IMG/VR virus record: IMGVR_UViG_3300024333_000019
Coordinates: 1-30,188 of that record
Length of the DNA: 30,188 nt
Direction: 5' to 3' (one strand)
DNA from: a virus
The first letter of the stretch is position 1. Every line of letters starts with the position of its first letter. This document shows positions 29,601 to 30,188 of the stretch, piece after piece. Under the pieces are notes generated by a model. The model made no database searches. It had not been told where the DNA came from and saw only the letters and a program-made list of their open reading frames with translations. The position numbers and the translations under genes are program-made.

Positions 29601-30188
29601 TTCTTCGCTTGGTCTTGATCCGTAAGATACATTCTCCCGAACTCCGCGAACCCCTCCCGCTTATACCCGCCTTTCGGGACTCTGGAGATATAAAGTAAAT
29701 GCCCCAAATGCGCGAGCTCCCTCTGCATTTCTGGAGTGATATTCCTACCAGTCCACGCCCCGCCCTTAGACCACCCGTAGATCGCTTTCTCAAGAGCGTG
29801 GAAAACCTCATGCGCCGCCGATGGAATGTTATTCGCCACAAGGACCCGGATCACTTCGGGATGCACTTTGAATATCCCAAGCGCCTTATTCCTGAAATGT
29901 TTGTTCCGGATCGGGATCTCACGACCGGCCGCTTCAAGGATTTGCGCTAACGATTCAATGATCTCTGGGGCTGGCGTTGCCGCCTTCGCGCCTTCCGGCT
30001 TCTCCAAGCGAACCGGCATATCCTGAGAGTTTGGTATCTCCTGCTCCCATGCCTCCTCCTGCGGGTCAGTTGGTTCCGCGTAGACATCCCCTAATCCGAC
30101 TTCTTCAGGAGCGCGGCCAATTCTGCTTGGGTCATCGCTTGCGAGGTCTGGCTTTTCAATGACGCTCCCTTCCCCTTTCCTACGCTCG
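26651..30188 (-). CDS. Giant polyvalent/ejection protein with metallopeptidase motif (5' end outside window)
   Basis: The frame stays open to the right edge, beyond the ATG at 30019, so the gene is probably partial; about 1178 residues are present. Counting from that ATG, AAHEVFHALEKAI has H70, E71 and H74 (HExxH, a zincin-type metallopeptidase) and GFAEFGRMYL (E about 125) may supply the third ligand. A very long helical middle (NTIKNIFNLEAWWEMLEPIN...) is followed by a C-terminal region with GATGINPTFSLVRNWIKDLPAGM, NFGRQINLYLPFFNPTIMGLRAM and two hydrophobic segments. This resembles large polyvalent-protein (LPD38-like) regions of phage proteins that enter the host with DNA. The catalytic role is inferred. 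Confidence 0.75.
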   Translation of the reverse strand, partial: ERRKGEGSVIEKPDLASDDPSRIGRAPEEVGLGDVYAEPTDPQEEAWEQEIPNSQDMPVRLEKPEGAKAATPAPEIIESLAQILEAAGREIPIRNKHFRNKALGIFKVHPEVIRVLVANNIPSAAHEVFHALEKAIYGWSKGGAWTGRNITPEMQRELAHLGHLLYISRVPKGGYKREGFAEFGRMYLTDQDQAKKLAPKFFEWFEGKFLKLYPEIAKAIENSKKLIDSWKEAGSVARVKASVVDLGSMKERVRRAKKTIKNIFNLEAWWEMLEPINKMAREAEARLGRKLEAGEDPYTIGKALRHAHEGRTTYMVEHGMIDLAGNIVGPPLNDIRAIVAGQKVNFTAYLVGKRAETLWLDRERGPRNPGMSLADAQQTIKELETPKFQLAAQKLYDWFDGALNYAAQGSPEFARVVEKIRATSSGYYVPFQRYLDEVEDIISKGGGGASAMGGSISKRLKGSGLRIKDIFPQAIANVRNIVKATHNRIVIDRILKLSKVEGLGRFAEEIPKDRIPVKIRTEDILRNMAKAGLEVSGEEMTPEELLESMPIGETMTFFMEAQYPKGKEPIVAVMEGGKLVWYQLDPELMQALESLEVPMVPHVNAMVDLALNALHVQKQMLTLGATGINPTFSLVRNWIKDLPAGMIQSQARANPFQFLMNWFSSMGGALVSSLTGKMIDPYFDLYIRLGGGMAQMLSQDIAHTRRAARRLFETTGMQILDVRNWWDYVREVLQFPESATRIAEVKSIMRDLNLRPGDPISFTDSIKILLAGKEVTTDFSSGGNFGRQINLYLPFFNPTIMGLRAMLRAAKRNPKKFLLRGLALTALSLIAWWLAKDTKWWKRALTTREKLIYWWFESNVGGRKELVRIPMPYELGLIFGGIPVSMMDAAYRKDPKMAIEFFRVALDVMLPNFLPPIINESVSQMMNKDLFWETPIVKKGLERKPAKEQYTEYTTKAAIYMGQLFDISPDRIDHAIRGLFGPVGIDFVSLFGKGSRERNIEKEPADIPLVGTLFKRGGPMGTNPRVVQEMYETLEEAQLKQASDETPETPKERELRLMLSDAADAVSAMNYISKQTEDVDIRRKLNGMRVKFAVEAMRRYKAEIPERRDLKQYGKEFIQEAEARKILDKFVKSDKDLLRGAQFFNYLQWKQKTGGISKKEKLAALHLFARERKRVHGK

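Overview
This window is a stretch of a tailed double-stranded DNA bacteriophage genome or prophage from an unidentified, probably uncultivated bacterium. Nearly every supported gene is on the minus strand, so transcription runs from position 30188 towards 1. Genes are packed tightly, with many 4-nt ATGA or GTGA overlaps and good AAGGAG/GGAGG ribosome-binding sites. No integrase, repressor or RNA polymerase was recognised. A terminase - portal - scaffold-like - N4gp56-type capsid block and an Exo/RecT pair make the viral origin secure. The host cannot be named. Two genes run off the window: a very large metallopeptidase/LPD-type protein at the right edge (5' end missing) and a repeat-rich fibre-like protein at the left edge (3' end missing).

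In transcription order (right to left): (1) 30.2-26.5 kb holds a giant predicted ejected or polyvalent virion protein with an HExxH motif, then a mini membrane protein. (2) 26.4-25.1 kb holds a zinc-finger/TM/lysozyme-like protein, a 64-aa protein resembling bacterial histones, and two small DNA-binding-type proteins. (3) 24.8-21.3 kb is the recombination and replication module: YqaJ-type exonuclease, Cys-rich miniproteins, RecT annealing protein, HNH endonuclease and a replication-initiator/loader-like protein. (4) 21.3-20.6 kb is an unusual patch of long inverted repeats that look like a tandem set of structured RNAs, including a tRNA-like element ending in CCA. (5) 20.6-16.2 kb holds methyltransferase, radical SAM and many small accessory proteins, plus a DUF1064 nuclease-like protein. 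(6) 16.2-8.8 kb is packaging and head: Com-like zinc protein, small and large terminase, portal, scaffold and major capsid protein, closed by a strong hairpin. (7) 8.8-3.85 kb is a glycan-type cassette: a methyltransferase-GT9 fusion, two more methyltransferases, GT2 and GT9. (8) 3.85-1 kb is a fibre/adhesin-like protein with a lipoprotein-like signal sequence.

The best-supported unusual feature is that the major capsid protein gene is split by a 653-nt group I intron. The intron encodes a LAGLIDADG homing endonuclease. Both splice sites can be assigned from the sequence: P1 and P10 pair with one contiguous internal guide, and joining the exons restores the capsid reading frame. The other notable signals are the phage histone-like protein, the cluster of structured elements at 20.6-21.3 kb, the zinc-finger/membrane/lysozyme-like fusion, and the phage-borne glycosyltransferase/methyltransferase cassette leading into a fibre-like gene.
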